A DNA stretch of 64,000 nt from CAYNHZ01 sp964397445. Its GTDB lineage: Bacteria > Bacteroidota > Bacteroidia > Bacteroidales > UBA932. This document shows, piece by piece, positions 16,338-24,975 of the stretch. How positions within the stretch are numbered: the stretch's first letter is position 1; the number at the start of each line of letters is the position of its first letter. The DNA is taken from positions 372,001 to 436,000 of the forward strand of contig CAYNHZ010000001.1 of the NCBI GenBank assembly GCA_964397445.1, given 5' to 3'. The notes under the pieces are model-generated. The model did no database searches and had not been told where the DNA came from. It saw nothing but the letters and a program-made list of their open reading frames with translations. A program made the translations under genes and the position numbers.

Positions 16338-16772
16338 TTATCGTATAGTTTTAAAGAAGTTTGTAACAATTTCACTGCACTCTTTTTCCAATATGCCCGA
16401 TACAACCTCCGTTTTTGGATGGAGAAGGGTTGGTGAATATAGGGAAAACCCCCTTTTAGGATCCTTTGCACCAAAAACTACTTTTTTAATCTGAGACCAA
16501 CTAAGAGCGGCCGCGCACATAGGGCAAGGTTCAACAGTGACATATAGTGTGCATTGATCTAAATACTTTCCGCCTATTTTATTGGTTGCCATAGTTATAG
16601 CCTGCATCTCAGCATGGGCGGTAGGGTCATTTAGTAATTCGTTAAGATTGTGAGCCCTTGCAATAATTGAGTTATTACACACAATCACTGCTCCAATAGG
16701 TATCTCCCCTTTATAGAGAGCCTTATTTGCCTCTTTAAGGGCTTCTGCCATATATTTTGAGTGGTCTTCCAA
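16338..16772 (-). CDS. tadA: tRNA-specific adenosine deaminase
   Basis: A 144-residue deaminase of the CDA fold. Zinc and catalytic motifs are TAHAEMQAI (His53, Glu55) and EPCPMCAAAL (Cys83, Cys86). TadA converts adenosine 34 to inosine in tRNA-Arg(ACG); some bacterial family members act on guanine instead, but the HAE/PCPMC spacing fits TadA. The start is uncertain: TTG at 16772 gives six extra residues (EDHSKY) before MAEALKEA that match the usual family N-terminus, while ATG at 16751 gives a shorter but possible form. NhaD ends six bases upstream of the TTG. Confidence 0.87.
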   Translation of the reverse strand: MEDHSKYMAEALKEANKALYKGEIPIGAVIVCNNSIIARAHNLNELLNDPTAHAEMQAITMATNKIGGKYLDQCTLYVTVEPCPMCAAALSWSQIKKVVFGAKDPKRGFSLYSPTLLHPKTEVVSGILEKECSEIVTNFFKTIR

Positions 16773-16778
16773 GAATCT

Positions 16779-18158
16779 CTAAAATATTAGAATATAAACT
16801 ATAGCTCCTGCAACATACCCAAGAAGGGCGAGTAAAGAGAATTTTTTAAGGTAGTAGCCAAATGAAATCTTTTCTATCCCCATAACTGTCACCCCTGATG
16901 CAGAACCAATAATTAGGATACTACCCCCTGTAACTGCACAATAGGCAAGGAATGTCCAAAATGAGCTGTCGGTCATATATGCACCAACTTCTGCAAGGGG
17001 ATACATACCCATTGTTGCTGCAACAAGTGCCACATTGTCCAATACGGATGAGCAAATACCTAAAAGAAAGGCTGTAAGGTTGGGTTCTGTAATTATTGTG
17101 TTTAGCCCTTCTGACATAGTGGTAAGTAGTCCTGCAGCACTTAATGCGTGGACAGACATAAGGATACCCAAAAAGAACAGAACAGTAGGCATATCTAATT
17201 TACTAAACAGATTTGAAACCTTTAGATTGGCAGCAAGCGGGTCGTGTGACATTGCACTTTTAACATCTGTGATAACCCATAATACAACTAAGCCCAATAG
17301 AACCCCCATAAAAGGTGGAAGTTGGAGAAAACTTTGCAAAACGGGAACAATCGCTAATGAGGTGAGACCAATCCACAGTAGAATCTTTTGAAATAAAGGG
17401 GTGATATATGCCGGCAATTGATAATTTCTTTCACTATTTGTTATTCCAACAGTTTCCCCTTTTTTAAACATAAATGTTACAAAGGTTAATGGTACTATCA
17501 TCATAACCAATCCTGATAAAAACAAATTTGTTATTTGGTGACCAACCGTAATGTTTCCCCCTGTCCACAAAAGGAGGGTTGTAACATCTCCGATAGGCGA
17601 CCAAGAGCCACCAGCATTGGCAGCTATTATACTCATACAAGCGTATATCAGACGGTCATTTCTATCAGAAACTATTTTTCTCACGACTGCTATCATTACA
17701 ATCACTGTTGCAAGATTACCAAGGAGTGCAGATAAAAAGAATGTTATAAATGCAAATATCCAAACGAGTTTCCTTTTGCTTTTAGTTTTTATAGAGTGTG
17801 TTATGGTACCAAAAGCTCCGTGAGAGTCGAGGATCTCTATGATAGCCATTGAGGCCAAAACGAAGAAAATAGTGGTAGAGACATCCCCAAGAGCCTCTGT
17901 AATAGTCATCTCCACATATGCATATGCTTGCTCTACACCGGAGAGTGCTGCAAATTTCGGAAAACCAGCGATAAAATTGTTGAGAAACTCTGGCGGATTT
18001 GCTGCAAAGATCCCTACGGCATCAACTAATAATATCATCCACAAAAGGATACACATACCAATAGCGACAGCAGCTTTATTAATTTTAATAACATCTTCGA
18101 GAGCGATAGCTAAGATACCAACAATGAATATTATTGGCATAAGATAGAACATTTGCAT
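16779..18158 (-). CDS. nhaD: Na+/H+ antiporter NhaD
   Basis: A 459-residue polytopic protein of the ion transporter superfamily (NhaD type). Family landmarks include LLGNLATVIVMIAVVRK, NAGGSWSPIGDVTTLLLW and the late SSVLDNVALVAATMGMYPL and GSASGVTVMG segments, with acidic residues expected for cation exchange. It exports Na+ (or Li+) for protons and supports pH and salt homeostasis. I prefer ATG 18158; an ATG at 18203 overlaps the promoter, and 18152 is also possible. It is the first gene of a nhaD-tadA-yqaA unit. Confidence 0.9.
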   Translation of the reverse strand: MQMFYLMPIIFIVGILAIALEDVIKINKAAVAIGMCILLWMILLVDAVGIFAANPPEFLNNFIAGFPKFAALSGVEQAYAYVEMTITEALGDVSTTIFFVLASMAIIEILDSHGAFGTITHSIKTKSKRKLVWIFAFITFFLSALLGNLATVIVMIAVVRKIVSDRNDRLIYACMSIIAANAGGSWSPIGDVTTLLLWTGGNITVGHQITNLFLSGLVMMIVPLTFVTFMFKKGETVGITNSERNYQLPAYITPLFQKILLWIGLTSLAIVPVLQSFLQLPPFMGVLLGLVVLWVITDVKSAMSHDPLAANLKVSNLFSKLDMPTVLFFLGILMSVHALSAAGLLTTMSEGLNTIITEPNLTAFLLGICSSVLDNVALVAATMGMYPLAEVGAYMTDSSFWTFLAYCAVTGGSILIIGSASGVTVMGIEKISFGYYLKKFSLLALLGYVAGAIVYILIF

Positions 18159-18180
18159 AATTTTTCCCTTTATTTTTTTG

Positions 18181-18188
18181 CAAATATA
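18181..18188 (-). promoter_or_regulatory. -7 promoter box of nhaD
   Basis: TATATTTG on the minus strand, exact consensus. The predicted start near 18177 gives a 19-base leader to the ATG at 18158. A perfect inverted repeat sits just upstream, at 18190-18202. Confidence 0.6.
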
Positions 18189-18189
18189 A

Positions 18190-18202
18190 TGACAATTTGT
18201 CA
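18190..18202. promoter_or_regulatory. Perfect inverted repeat TGACAATTTGTCA, candidate operator
   Basis: Two six-base arms TGACAA/TTGTCA flank a single T. The repeat lies one base upstream of the nhaD -7 box, within the space between -33 and -7, where a bound repressor would block transcription. The divergent groES gene starts 109 bases away. No regulator gene is adjacent, so the factor is unknown. Confidence 0.4.
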
Positions 18203-18310
18203 TAAATATCTTATGGCATTTATTTTGTGTTTTCTGAAATCGAAAAATATAAAGATGTTTTTAGGTTAAACAAATAAATATATAACAATCAATAATTAAA
18301 AATTACTAAA

Positions 18311-18580
18311 ATGAAAATTAAACCATTAGCAGACAGGGTTTTAATAGAACCCAAGGTGGCTGAAACAAAAACAGCAAGCGGGATTTATATTCCTGACACA
18401 GTAAAGGAAAAACCACAACAAGGTAAAGTTGTAGCTGTTGGCAGCGGTAAAAAAGATGAACCTATGGAGTTAAAGGTAGGCGATTCCGTTCTTTATGGTA
18501 AATATTCGGGTACAGAGATCTCTGTAGATGGAAAAGATTACCTTATGATGCGTCAATCGGATGTTTTGGCGATAATGTAA
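18311..18580 (+). CDS. groES: Co-chaperonin GroES
   Basis: An 89-residue GroES starting MKIKPLADRVLIEP. The mobile-loop region (AETKTASGIYIPDTVKEKPQQG, about residues 17-38) and the KVGDSVLYGKYSGTE barrel segment are conserved. It forms the heptameric lid of GroEL. groEL follows after 36 bases. The 150-base region upstream contains neither an exact TAnnTTTG box nor a CIRCE element; the closest -7-like string is TTATTTTG near 18219, so heat-shock control cannot be read from the sequence. Confidence 0.98.
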   Translation: MKIKPLADRVLIEPKVAETKTASGIYIPDTVKEKPQQGKVVAVGSGKKDEPMELKVGDSVLYGKYSGTEISVDGKDYLMMRQSDVLAIM

Positions 18581-18616
18581 TTTCAATTAATAACGAATAA
18601 TAAAATTTTGTAGAAT

Positions 18617-20245
18617 ATGTCAAAAGAGATAAAATTTAATATGGAAGCTCGCAACCTTATGAAAGAAGGTGCTGATGCTTTAGCAAATGCAGTAAAAGTA
18701 ACATTGGGTCCTAAAGGGCGTAATGTCGTTATTGATAAGAAATTCGGAGCTCCGCAAGTTACCAAGGATGGTGTTACAGTTGCAAAAGAGATAGAGCTTG
18801 AGGATAGATTCCAAAATATGGGTGCACAGATGGTTAAAGAGGTTGCTTCTAAGACCAATGACCAAGCTGGTGATGGTACCACTACAGCAACAGTTCTTGC
18901 TCAAGAGATTATTGCAGTAGGATTGAAAAATGTTACAGCAGGGGCTAATCCAATGGATTTGAAACGTGGTATAGATAAAGCTGTTGATGCTGTAATCGCA
19001 GATTTAAAAAAGCAAACGAAGAAAGTTGGCGAAGATATTGACAAAGTTGAGCAAATCGCGACCACCTCTGCTAACAATGACGCTTTCATCGGTAAACTTA
19101 TAGCTGAGGCTATGGGTAAGGTTAAAAAAGAGGGTGTAATAACAGTTGAAGAGGCAAAAGGAACTGAAACAGAAGTTAAGGTTGTAGAGGGAATGCAATT
19201 TGACAGAGGATATATCTCTCCCTATTTTATGACAAATCCGGATAAAATGGAGGCAGTTTTGGATTCTCCTAAAGTTTTGATCACAGATAAGAAGCTCTCA
19301 TCTATGAAGGATCTTCTTCCAATTCTTGAACCTATTGCTCGTGATGGGAAATCTCTTCTTATTATTGCAGAGGATGTTGAGGGAGAAGCTCTTACTACTA
19401 TGGTTGTAAATAGACTTCGTGGAACATTGAAAATTGCTGCAGTTAAAGCTCCCGGATTCGGCGATCGTCGTAAAGAGATGCTTCAAGATATTGCAACTTT
19501 AACAGGCGGTGTTGTTGTTTCTGAAGAGAGAGGATTTACACTTGAAAATGCTACACCTGATATGCTTGGTGAAGCTGAGAAAATCACTATCGATAAAGAG
19601 AATACAACAATTGTAAATGGAAAAGGTGACAAGAAAGAGATAGCTGAGAGAGTTGCTCAAATTCGTAAACAAATTACCACAACTACATCTGATTACGATC
19701 GTGAGAAACTTCAAGAAAGACTTGCTAAATTGGCAGGTGGGGTGGCAGTACTTTATGTCGGAGCCGCTTCTGAAGTTGAGATGAAGGAGAAGAAAGACAG
19801 AGTGGAAGATGCTTTAAATGCTACTCGTGCTGCTGTTGAAGAGGGTATTATACCCGGTGGCGGTGTTGCTTTCATCAGAGCAATCGAGGCTCTAAAGAAA
19901 ATTAAAGCTGACAACGAAGATGAGCAAACAGGTATTAACATAATCTCAAAGGCAATAGAGTCGCCATTAAGGATGATTGTTGAGAACGCAGGCTTAGAAG
20001 GAAGTGTTGTTGTTCAGAAAGTTAGAGAAGGTAAGGGTGATTTCGGATATAATGCTCGTACCGACAAATATGAGAATCTTTTTGCAGCCGGTGTAATCGA
20101 TCCTACTAAAGTTGCCCGTATTGCTCTTCAAAACGCAGCATCTGTTGCTGGAATGTTCCTTACAACAGAGTGTGTTCTTGCAGATAAAAAAGAAGAGACA
20201 CCTTCAATGCCCCCTATGAATCCTGGAATGGGTGGTATGATGTAA
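18617..20245 (+). CDS. groEL: Chaperonin GroEL
   Basis: A 542-residue chaperonin, full length. Landmarks are KVTLGPKGRNVVIDK near the N-terminus, the ATP-site GDGTTTATVLAQEI (about 85-98), the VVEGMQFDRGYISPYF segment, EEGIIPGGGVAF near 410, and the methionine/glycine tail ending MGGMM. It folds cytosolic proteins in the double-ring cavity with GroES. The gene is followed by a strong rho-independent terminator, so groES-groEL is a closed two-gene operon. Confidence 0.99.
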   Translation: MSKEIKFNMEARNLMKEGADALANAVKVTLGPKGRNVVIDKKFGAPQVTKDGVTVAKEIELEDRFQNMGAQMVKEVASKTNDQAGDGTTTATVLAQEIIAVGLKNVTAGANPMDLKRGIDKAVDAVIADLKKQTKKVGEDIDKVEQIATTSANNDAFIGKLIAEAMGKVKKEGVITVEEAKGTETEVKVVEGMQFDRGYISPYFMTNPDKMEAVLDSPKVLITDKKLSSMKDLLPILEPIARDGKSLLIIAEDVEGEALTTMVVNRLRGTLKIAAVKAPGFGDRRKEMLQDIATLTGGVVVSEERGFTLENATPDMLGEAEKITIDKENTTIVNGKGDKKEIAERVAQIRKQITTTTSDYDREKLQERLAKLAGGVAVLYVGAASEVEMKEKKDRVEDALNATRAAVEEGIIPGGGVAFIRAIEALKKIKADNEDEQTGINIISKAIESPLRMIVENAGLEGSVVVQKVREGKGDFGYNARTDKYENLFAAGVIDPTKVARIALQNAASVAGMFLTTECVLADKKEETPSMPPMNPGMGGMM

Positions 20246-20268
20246 AAAAAGAGGATATTTAATGAAAA

Positions 20269-20312
20269 AGAGGAGGACTGATTTGTTTGATTTCAGTCTT
20301 CCTCTCTTTTTT
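20269..20312 (+). terminator. Rho-independent terminator of groESL
   Basis: A 13-bp stem (20269-20281 with 20293-20305, one G-T wobble) encloses an 11-base loop and is followed by C and six T residues. It starts 24 bases after the groEL stop codon. The flanking A-rich 5' side could let it work in the other direction for the PPTase gene as well. Confidence 0.88.
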
Positions 20313-20349
20313 AGTGGGATCTCAATGTTTTCAAAGTTTAATAAATATT

Positions 20350-20988
20350 TTATCCAACTAACCAGACCATAACGTGATTTTCAAAAACCTCGTAGTTTAG
20401 TTCAAATTCTTCCTCTTCTCCATCTTTATGGGTAAAGACTGCATCAAGTTCTCCTTCTCCCCTTGGGGAAAATCTTTCAAGTTCAATTTGTTCTGCAAAA
20501 TCTACCCCACTCATTGACATTCTTTTGAATATGGCCTCTTTTGCACACCAATATATTGCAAGTTGGAGATTGTGGTTTTTATCTGAAAGATCCTCTTTTT
20601 CCTCCTGAGAAAGGGCTTTTTTCTCAACGACTGAAAAATCTCGGTCTAAACACTCAATGTCTATGCCGACACTTTCTTCAGGATGGGTGATAATAGCGAC
20701 AAATCTAGATGTATGTGTGATACTTATTTCAATAAGGCTATTTTGAAGGAAAGGTTTACCATTATCGTGGTGTCCTAAATATAATTTATCAGGAAAAAGT
20801 TCATTTATCAGCGCCCTCACAGCGAGTTTCTCTTTTCTGCGAGTAGTACTCTTAAGTATTTGAAGTTCCTCTAACTCATCGCTTGGAATTGGTGCGCATA
20901 TGCGCCGCAGCTCATCTTCATCTTCAACAATTTCCCATACAAAAATCTCTGCGCCACTTTCAAGTCTTTTCTTAGAATATAGTCCCAT
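20350..20988 (-). CDS. 4'-phosphopantetheinyl transferase superfamily protein
   Basis: A 212-residue Sfp/AcpT-like enzyme that moves the phosphopantetheine arm from CoA to a carrier protein. Motifs are SITHTSRFVAII (about 89-100), VGIDIE with Mg-binding Asp110 and Glu112, and WCAKEAIFK with Glu151 and Lys155. The length fits the Sfp-type rather than the short AcpS-type. No polyketide or nonribosomal cluster is present, so the fatty-acid ACP is the likely target. It has its own -7 box at 21009-21016. Confidence 0.87.
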   Translation of the reverse strand: MGLYSKKRLESGAEIFVWEIVEDEDELRRICAPIPSDELEELQILKSTTRRKEKLAVRALINELFPDKLYLGHHDNGKPFLQNSLIEISITHTSRFVAIITHPEESVGIDIECLDRDFSVVEKKALSQEEKEDLSDKNHNLQLAIYWCAKEAIFKRMSMSGVDFAEQIELERFSPRGEGELDAVFTHKDGEEEEFELNYEVFENHVMVWLVG

Positions 20989-21008
20989 TTCAATAAATTA
21001 TAATTGTG

Positions 21009-21016
21009 CAAATATA
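21009..21016 (-). promoter_or_regulatory. -7 promoter box of the PPTase gene
   Basis: TATATTTG on the minus strand, exact consensus, in the 49-base gap after the DUF2156 gene. The predicted leader is 17 bases. Confidence 0.55.
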
Positions 21017-21037
21017 AGTATTTTATATAGATAGTAA

Positions 21038-21952
21038 TTAAATTTTGGTGCCGTAATACTTCTCTTCAAAAAAAACAGGATTATACGAAAGCTTAGCTCT
21101 CCTTAGTCCTTCGTCACCGGTATCATCTTCGCGATTTACAAATTTATACTCATTAGCTTCTCTTTGAATAAAAGATTGATTGATCATTGGATATGAACCA
21201 TTAATCTCAGAGAAAGCTTTCTCGATATGGACAATAAAAGTGTCACTATTTATCCCTTCTCCAAGGGTGTATGCTACAACCTCGTTATCCACCCTTAATA
21301 ACCCCCCTTTTAGACCGAGATTAGCAAAATTGGTTAATGCCCTTTGTGTGAAACAATTTTCAAATATCATTGAGATGTTGTCCTTGCACCCGTTCTTTAT
21401 ACACCATTTTTTAGTCATTTCGATACAATCATCTATCTGTTTATCAAAACGAACGGGGTCTCTACTGTCAATTACCTCATAGCTCCAATTTGGAAGCTCT
21501 TTAAATCGTGCAATATGATTTCTTTTGGGTTGATACTTCTTTCCTGTCAAATTAGCAAGACTCTCTCTATCATAGATATAGTCAAAAGTGTCTCTCTTCA
21601 AAGTGAAAGAAAATGTATTTGGAAAAATCGATTCGAGTAGGGTTTTATTTTTCGGGGAGATCGTAGTGATAACAGCTCTCCTTCCAAGTGATTCGGCATC
21701 ATCTAAGATGGATTGAATTGCCTTTTTGAGATCACCTCTTCCTGCTGGAAAGAAATAGAAAACGGAGTCTTTGTCATCTATAGAGCGCACAATCAACCAA
21801 TCTTCAATCCTTGAAATCTGTAGATTATAGGTATTGCTCCAAATAAATATAGATGTAAAACAATATTCAGAACTTCTATAATCATTGTATGACAAAAGGG
21901 TATCTATCCATCCTTTATCAGAAATGTCAATATTAGAGAATGATAAATCCAT
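21038..21952 (-). CDS. DUF2156 (phosphatidylglycerol lysyltransferase-like GNAT) protein
   Basis: A 304-residue soluble protein with the DUF2156 double-GNAT pattern: YRSSEYCFTSIFIWS near residue 26-40, a central KKYQPKRNHIARF segment, and YPMINQSFIQREA with NREDDTGDEGLRRAKLSY near the C-terminus. The domain is the catalytic part of MprF lysyltransferases but occurs alone in many Bacteroidetes and Firmicutes, where the acceptor is not known. There is no membrane segment, so a flippase part is missing. It starts two bases after the S37 peptidase stop, indicating one transcript. Confidence 0.82.
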   Translation of the reverse strand: MDLSFSNIDISDKGWIDTLLSYNDYRSSEYCFTSIFIWSNTYNLQISRIEDWLIVRSIDDKDSVFYFFPAGRGDLKKAIQSILDDAESLGRRAVITTISPKNKTLLESIFPNTFSFTLKRDTFDYIYDRESLANLTGKKYQPKRNHIARFKELPNWSYEVIDSRDPVRFDKQIDDCIEMTKKWCIKNGCKDNISMIFENCFTQRALTNFANLGLKGGLLRVDNEVVAYTLGEGINSDTFIVHIEKAFSEINGSYPMINQSFIQREANEYKFVNREDDTGDEGLRRAKLSYNPVFFEEKYYGTKI

Positions 21953-21954
21953 CG

Positions 21955-23238
21955 TTAATATAACCAGCCCTTTAATGTTTGAATAATTTCATTCTTGGTC
22001 TCATTGTTAAAGGTGGAGATACGAGCACGATGGCTTCCGTTGGGTTGGATATAGATTTTTATGTTCTCTCTCTTTGGATCGTCAATTTTTACAGCTGACC
22101 AAGGATCGAATTGTCCATATATGTACAACATTTTAGCGTCTGAGGTCTTCAGAAAGTGGGAGATTTTTTTATACAAAGTGTCGTCAAACGGAAAATCTTT
22201 GCCTTGAGGAAGGAACAGTGTCTTTAAATAACCTTTTGCACTTTTTATTACAAGAAGATTTTTAAAAGGCTTAGTGTCATATCCATAGTAACCGAGCTCT
22301 TTTGCGGCTTGAACAAAAAATGGAGATGTGTCGCACCATTTTATAAGGTAGCTTGGACCACTTACTTGCATCATAAAATCGAATACTTCTCTATATGAAG
22401 CATTTGGTGAAGGGATTGATTTGATAGGTGTACCCCATTGCCATAGAGCAAAAGGAAATTCGAGTGCGCAATAATCGTAAATTTGCTCAATAGGGAGATT
22501 GAACTCATAATTTTCAGCTTTGCTGAGTGAATCAACCAAAGGGAGAATATCGCTTCTCATCTTTAAAAACCTAATTTGGAAATCTTTGATAATTTCCCTT
22601 TCAGATTTGGTTCCTACATAATTTGCAAGAAAAGGTTCGTGTCTTCCATCTTCAGCGGAGCGGCATAGAGGAGCTACATAAGGGACACTGATATCAACAT
22701 CGTTTGGAAAATATGTGCGGTATAGTGTTGAGGTTTGCCCCCCTTTACTTATCCCGGTAGCTATCCATTTACCTTGGCTATAGATCTTCTTGAGTGCCAT
22801 TACAATATTATGAAGATCGCAAGCAGAATTTTCGGTAGTCAGATAGTCCCAATTAATATTTTTCGGGGTGGACTCTAAGAAATATCTGTGTTCTACTACA
22901 ATATTATTGGTATTTAGGAGTCTTGATATTTCATCTCTGTAACCTACTCTTGCTGCATATTGAGCACCATAACCTTCTGTTACAATAACATTTACACTAT
23001 CAAGATCAACATTGCCAACAAATACTCTTTGAAGAAATTTTTCACCATCAGGGTTTTTGTGATCTACAGGTTGTTCAAAGTAGAGTAGGTATTTCTCTTG
23101 AAATTCAGTACTTTCAAGGGTTTTTATCTCTTTAACTTGTGGAATACTACTAAGAAGGTCACCCAAAGTCTGGGCGGATAAAAAATAAAAAACAGAACTT
23201 AAAAGCAGCAGAGAAAATATAAGTGTTATACGCTTCAT
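21955..23238 (-). CDS. Secreted S37-family aminopeptidase
   Basis: A 427-residue serine hydrolase with a signal peptide (residues 1-23, ending FLSAQ). Catalytic residues can be read as Ser164 in TGISKGGQ, Asp378 in YGQFDPWS and His403 in NGSHRARIS, the alpha/beta-hydrolase triad of family S37 (PS-10, tripeptidyl aminopeptidase group). It probably trims peptides in the periplasm or outside the cell. The start at 23238 is chosen because it begins the signal peptide; longer forms would run through the tyrS promoter. First gene of a unit with the DUF2156 gene. A weak TACTTTCG at 23274-23281 could be its promoter. Confidence 0.85.
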   Translation of the reverse strand: MKRITLIFSLLLLSSVFYFLSAQTLGDLLSSIPQVKEIKTLESTEFQEKYLLYFEQPVDHKNPDGEKFLQRVFVGNVDLDSVNVIVTEGYGAQYAARVGYRDEISRLLNTNNIVVEHRYFLESTPKNINWDYLTTENSACDLHNIVMALKKIYSQGKWIATGISKGGQTSTLYRTYFPNDVDISVPYVAPLCRSAEDGRHEPFLANYVGTKSEREIIKDFQIRFLKMRSDILPLVDSLSKAENYEFNLPIEQIYDYCALEFPFALWQWGTPIKSIPSPNASYREVFDFMMQVSGPSYLIKWCDTSPFFVQAAKELGYYGYDTKPFKNLLVIKSAKGYLKTLFLPQGKDFPFDDTLYKKISHFLKTSDAKMLYIYGQFDPWSAVKIDDPKRENIKIYIQPNGSHRARISTFNNETKNEIIQTLKGWLY

Positions 23239-23294
23239 AATATTTATAAAATTAGCTATTGGATATTCAAACAACGAAAGTAGTAAAAAATAGT

Positions 23295-23302
23295 TACTTT
23301 TG
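23295..23302 (+). promoter_or_regulatory. -7 promoter box of tyrS
   Basis: TACTTTTG fits TAnnTTTG. The predicted start near 23306 gives a 20-base leader to the ATG at 23326, while the ATG at 23308 would be almost leaderless. This helps decide the tyrS start. Confidence 0.58.
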
Positions 23303-23325
23303 CGAAAATGTTTAAAAATAGTGAA

Positions 23326-24615
23326 ATGAAGAATTTTGTAAAAGAACTTGAATGGCGTGGAATGATACACAATATTATGCCAGGAACCGAAGAACTTCTA
23401 ATGAAGGAGTCTGTGTCTGCATATATTGGATTTGATCCCACAGCCGACTCTCTTCACATCGGTCATCTTGTAAGCATTATGATGCTTAAACATTTACAAA
23501 AATGCGGGCATAAACCTATTGCACTAATGGGGGGGGCTACCGGTATGATTGGCGACCCTTCAATGAAGTCTTCAGAACGTAATCTACTTGACGAACAAAC
23601 CCTTAGACATAATCAAGCAGGGATGTTGGCACAAATGGAAAAGTTTTTAGATTTTAACAGTGGTGCGTCCAATGCTGCCATTTTGGTAAATAATTATGAT
23701 TGGATGAAGGATTATACATTTTTAAATTTTGCCCGAGATATTGGTAAGCATCTTACTGTCAATTATATGATGAGTAAAGATTCTGTTAAGAAAAGACTTT
23801 CTGGCGAAGAGAGAGAGGGTATGTCCTTCACAGAGTTTACCTACCAACTGATACAAGGTTATGATTATTTATACTTATATCAAAAATACGGTTGTAAACT
23901 CCAAATGGGGGGAAGTGACCAATGGGGAAATATCACGACAGGGGCGGAGTTAATCAGGAGAAAGATATCTTCTGAGGCTTTTGCACTTACTTGCCCTTTA
24001 ATTACAAAAGCTGATGGTGGTAAATTTGGAAAGACAGAAAAGGGAAATATTTGGCTTTCGCCTGAATATACTACCCCATACACATTTTACCAATTCTGGC
24101 TTAATGTAAGCGATGAAGATGCGAATAGGTATATAAAAATATTCACAATGTTGTCTAAGGAGGAGATTGATGAGGCTATCTCTTCTCACGAACAGTCGCC
24201 TCATTTAAGGACTTTACAGAAGTTATTGGCAAAAGAGATTACAGTTATGGTTCACGGTGAGCAGGAGTATCAGAATGCTTTGAATGCCTCTCAGATCCTT
24301 TTTGGTAACTCTACATCCGAACAATTAAGAACTTTAGATGAAAGGACTTTCTTATCAGTATTTGAGGGCGTTCCACAGTTTGATCTAAAGAAAGAGATGA
24401 TACCATTAAATATCATTGATGCACTCTCTGTTCAAACTCAAGTTTTCCCATCTAAAGGGGAGTGTCGTAAAATGATTCAGGGTGGAGGGGTCTCTATTAA
24501 TAAGGATAAATGTATTGATATAGATAAACTTCTCTCGGAGGGGGATCTTCTCGATGGAAAATATATTTTAGTACAAAAGGGGAAGAAGAATTATTATATT
24601 TTAAAATTTGAATAG
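23326..24615 (+). CDS. tyrS: Tyrosyl-tRNA synthetase
   Basis: A 429-residue class I synthetase. The ATP-site HIGH motif is at 44-47 (DSLHIGHLVS), the KMSKS equivalent is KFGKT at 233-237, GGSDQWGN is at 195-202 and an S4-like RNA-binding domain forms the C-terminus (FPSKGECRKMIQGGGVSIN). I chose the ATG at 23326 because MKNFVKELEWRGM matches the normal family start and gives a leader like those of other genes; an in-frame ATG at 23308 adds six residues. rbfA begins immediately after the stop codon. Confidence 0.97.
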   Translation: MKNFVKELEWRGMIHNIMPGTEELLMKESVSAYIGFDPTADSLHIGHLVSIMMLKHLQKCGHKPIALMGGATGMIGDPSMKSSERNLLDEQTLRHNQAGMLAQMEKFLDFNSGASNAAILVNNYDWMKDYTFLNFARDIGKHLTVNYMMSKDSVKKRLSGEEREGMSFTEFTYQLIQGYDYLYLYQKYGCKLQMGGSDQWGNITTGAELIRRKISSEAFALTCPLITKADGGKFGKTEKGNIWLSPEYTTPYTFYQFWLNVSDEDANRYIKIFTMLSKEEIDEAISSHEQSPHLRTLQKLLAKEITVMVHGEQEYQNALNASQILFGNSTSEQLRTLDERTFLSVFEGVPQFDLKKEMIPLNIIDALSVQTQVFPSKGECRKMIQGGGVSINKDKCIDIDKLLSEGDLLDGKYILVQKGKKNYYILKFE

Positions 24616-24960
24616 ATGGAAGGTCAAAGTACTCGCCAATTAAAAGTGGCAAAAGAGATTCAACGTCATCTTGCCGAGATAATAAGGGCAAGGGGGATGG
24701 CAGCCTTTAGTGGAGCGATGATTACTGTGGGAGGTGTGAAGATTAGCCCTGATCTTGCTGTGGCTAAAGTTTATATAAGTATTTTCCCCTCGGCAAAAGG
24801 AGAAGAGGTTTTGAAATTGGTAAAAGAGTCAACCAAATCGATTAGAGGCGAATTGGGAAAAATCGTAGCAAAACAGCTTAGAATAGTTCCTGAATTGATC
24901 TTCTGCCTTGATGATTCATTAGATTATGTGGAACATATAGACCAATTATTGAAGCAGTAA
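24616..24960 (+). CDS. rbfA: Ribosome-binding factor A
   Basis: A 114-residue KH-like protein that binds the 30S subunit during 16S rRNA 5'-end maturation and cold adaptation. Family features are RQLKVAKEIQRHLAEIIRARG near the N-terminus (about 6-26), VKISPDLAVAKVYISIFPS (about 36-54) and the C-terminal PELIFCLDDSLDYVEHIDQLL. Its ATG directly follows the tyrS TAG with no spacer, and the next gene starts 15 bases after it, so the three form one operon. Confidence 0.94.
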   Translation: MEGQSTRQLKVAKEIQRHLAEIIRARGMAAFSGAMITVGGVKISPDLAVAKVYISIFPSAKGEEVLKLVKESTKSIRGELGKIVAKQLRIVPELIFCLDDSLDYVEHIDQLLKQ

Positions 24961-24975
24961 ATTATGTTTTAAAGG

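Noticed and set aside
18203..18310. Search for a CIRCE element or other heat-shock operator upstream of groES
   Set aside because: No TTAGCACTC/GAGTGCTAA repeat is present; only the small repeat at 18190-18202 was found.
18583..18904. Minus-strand open frames antisense to groEL
   Set aside because: They are shadows of groEL codon usage; the groEL frame is fully conserved.
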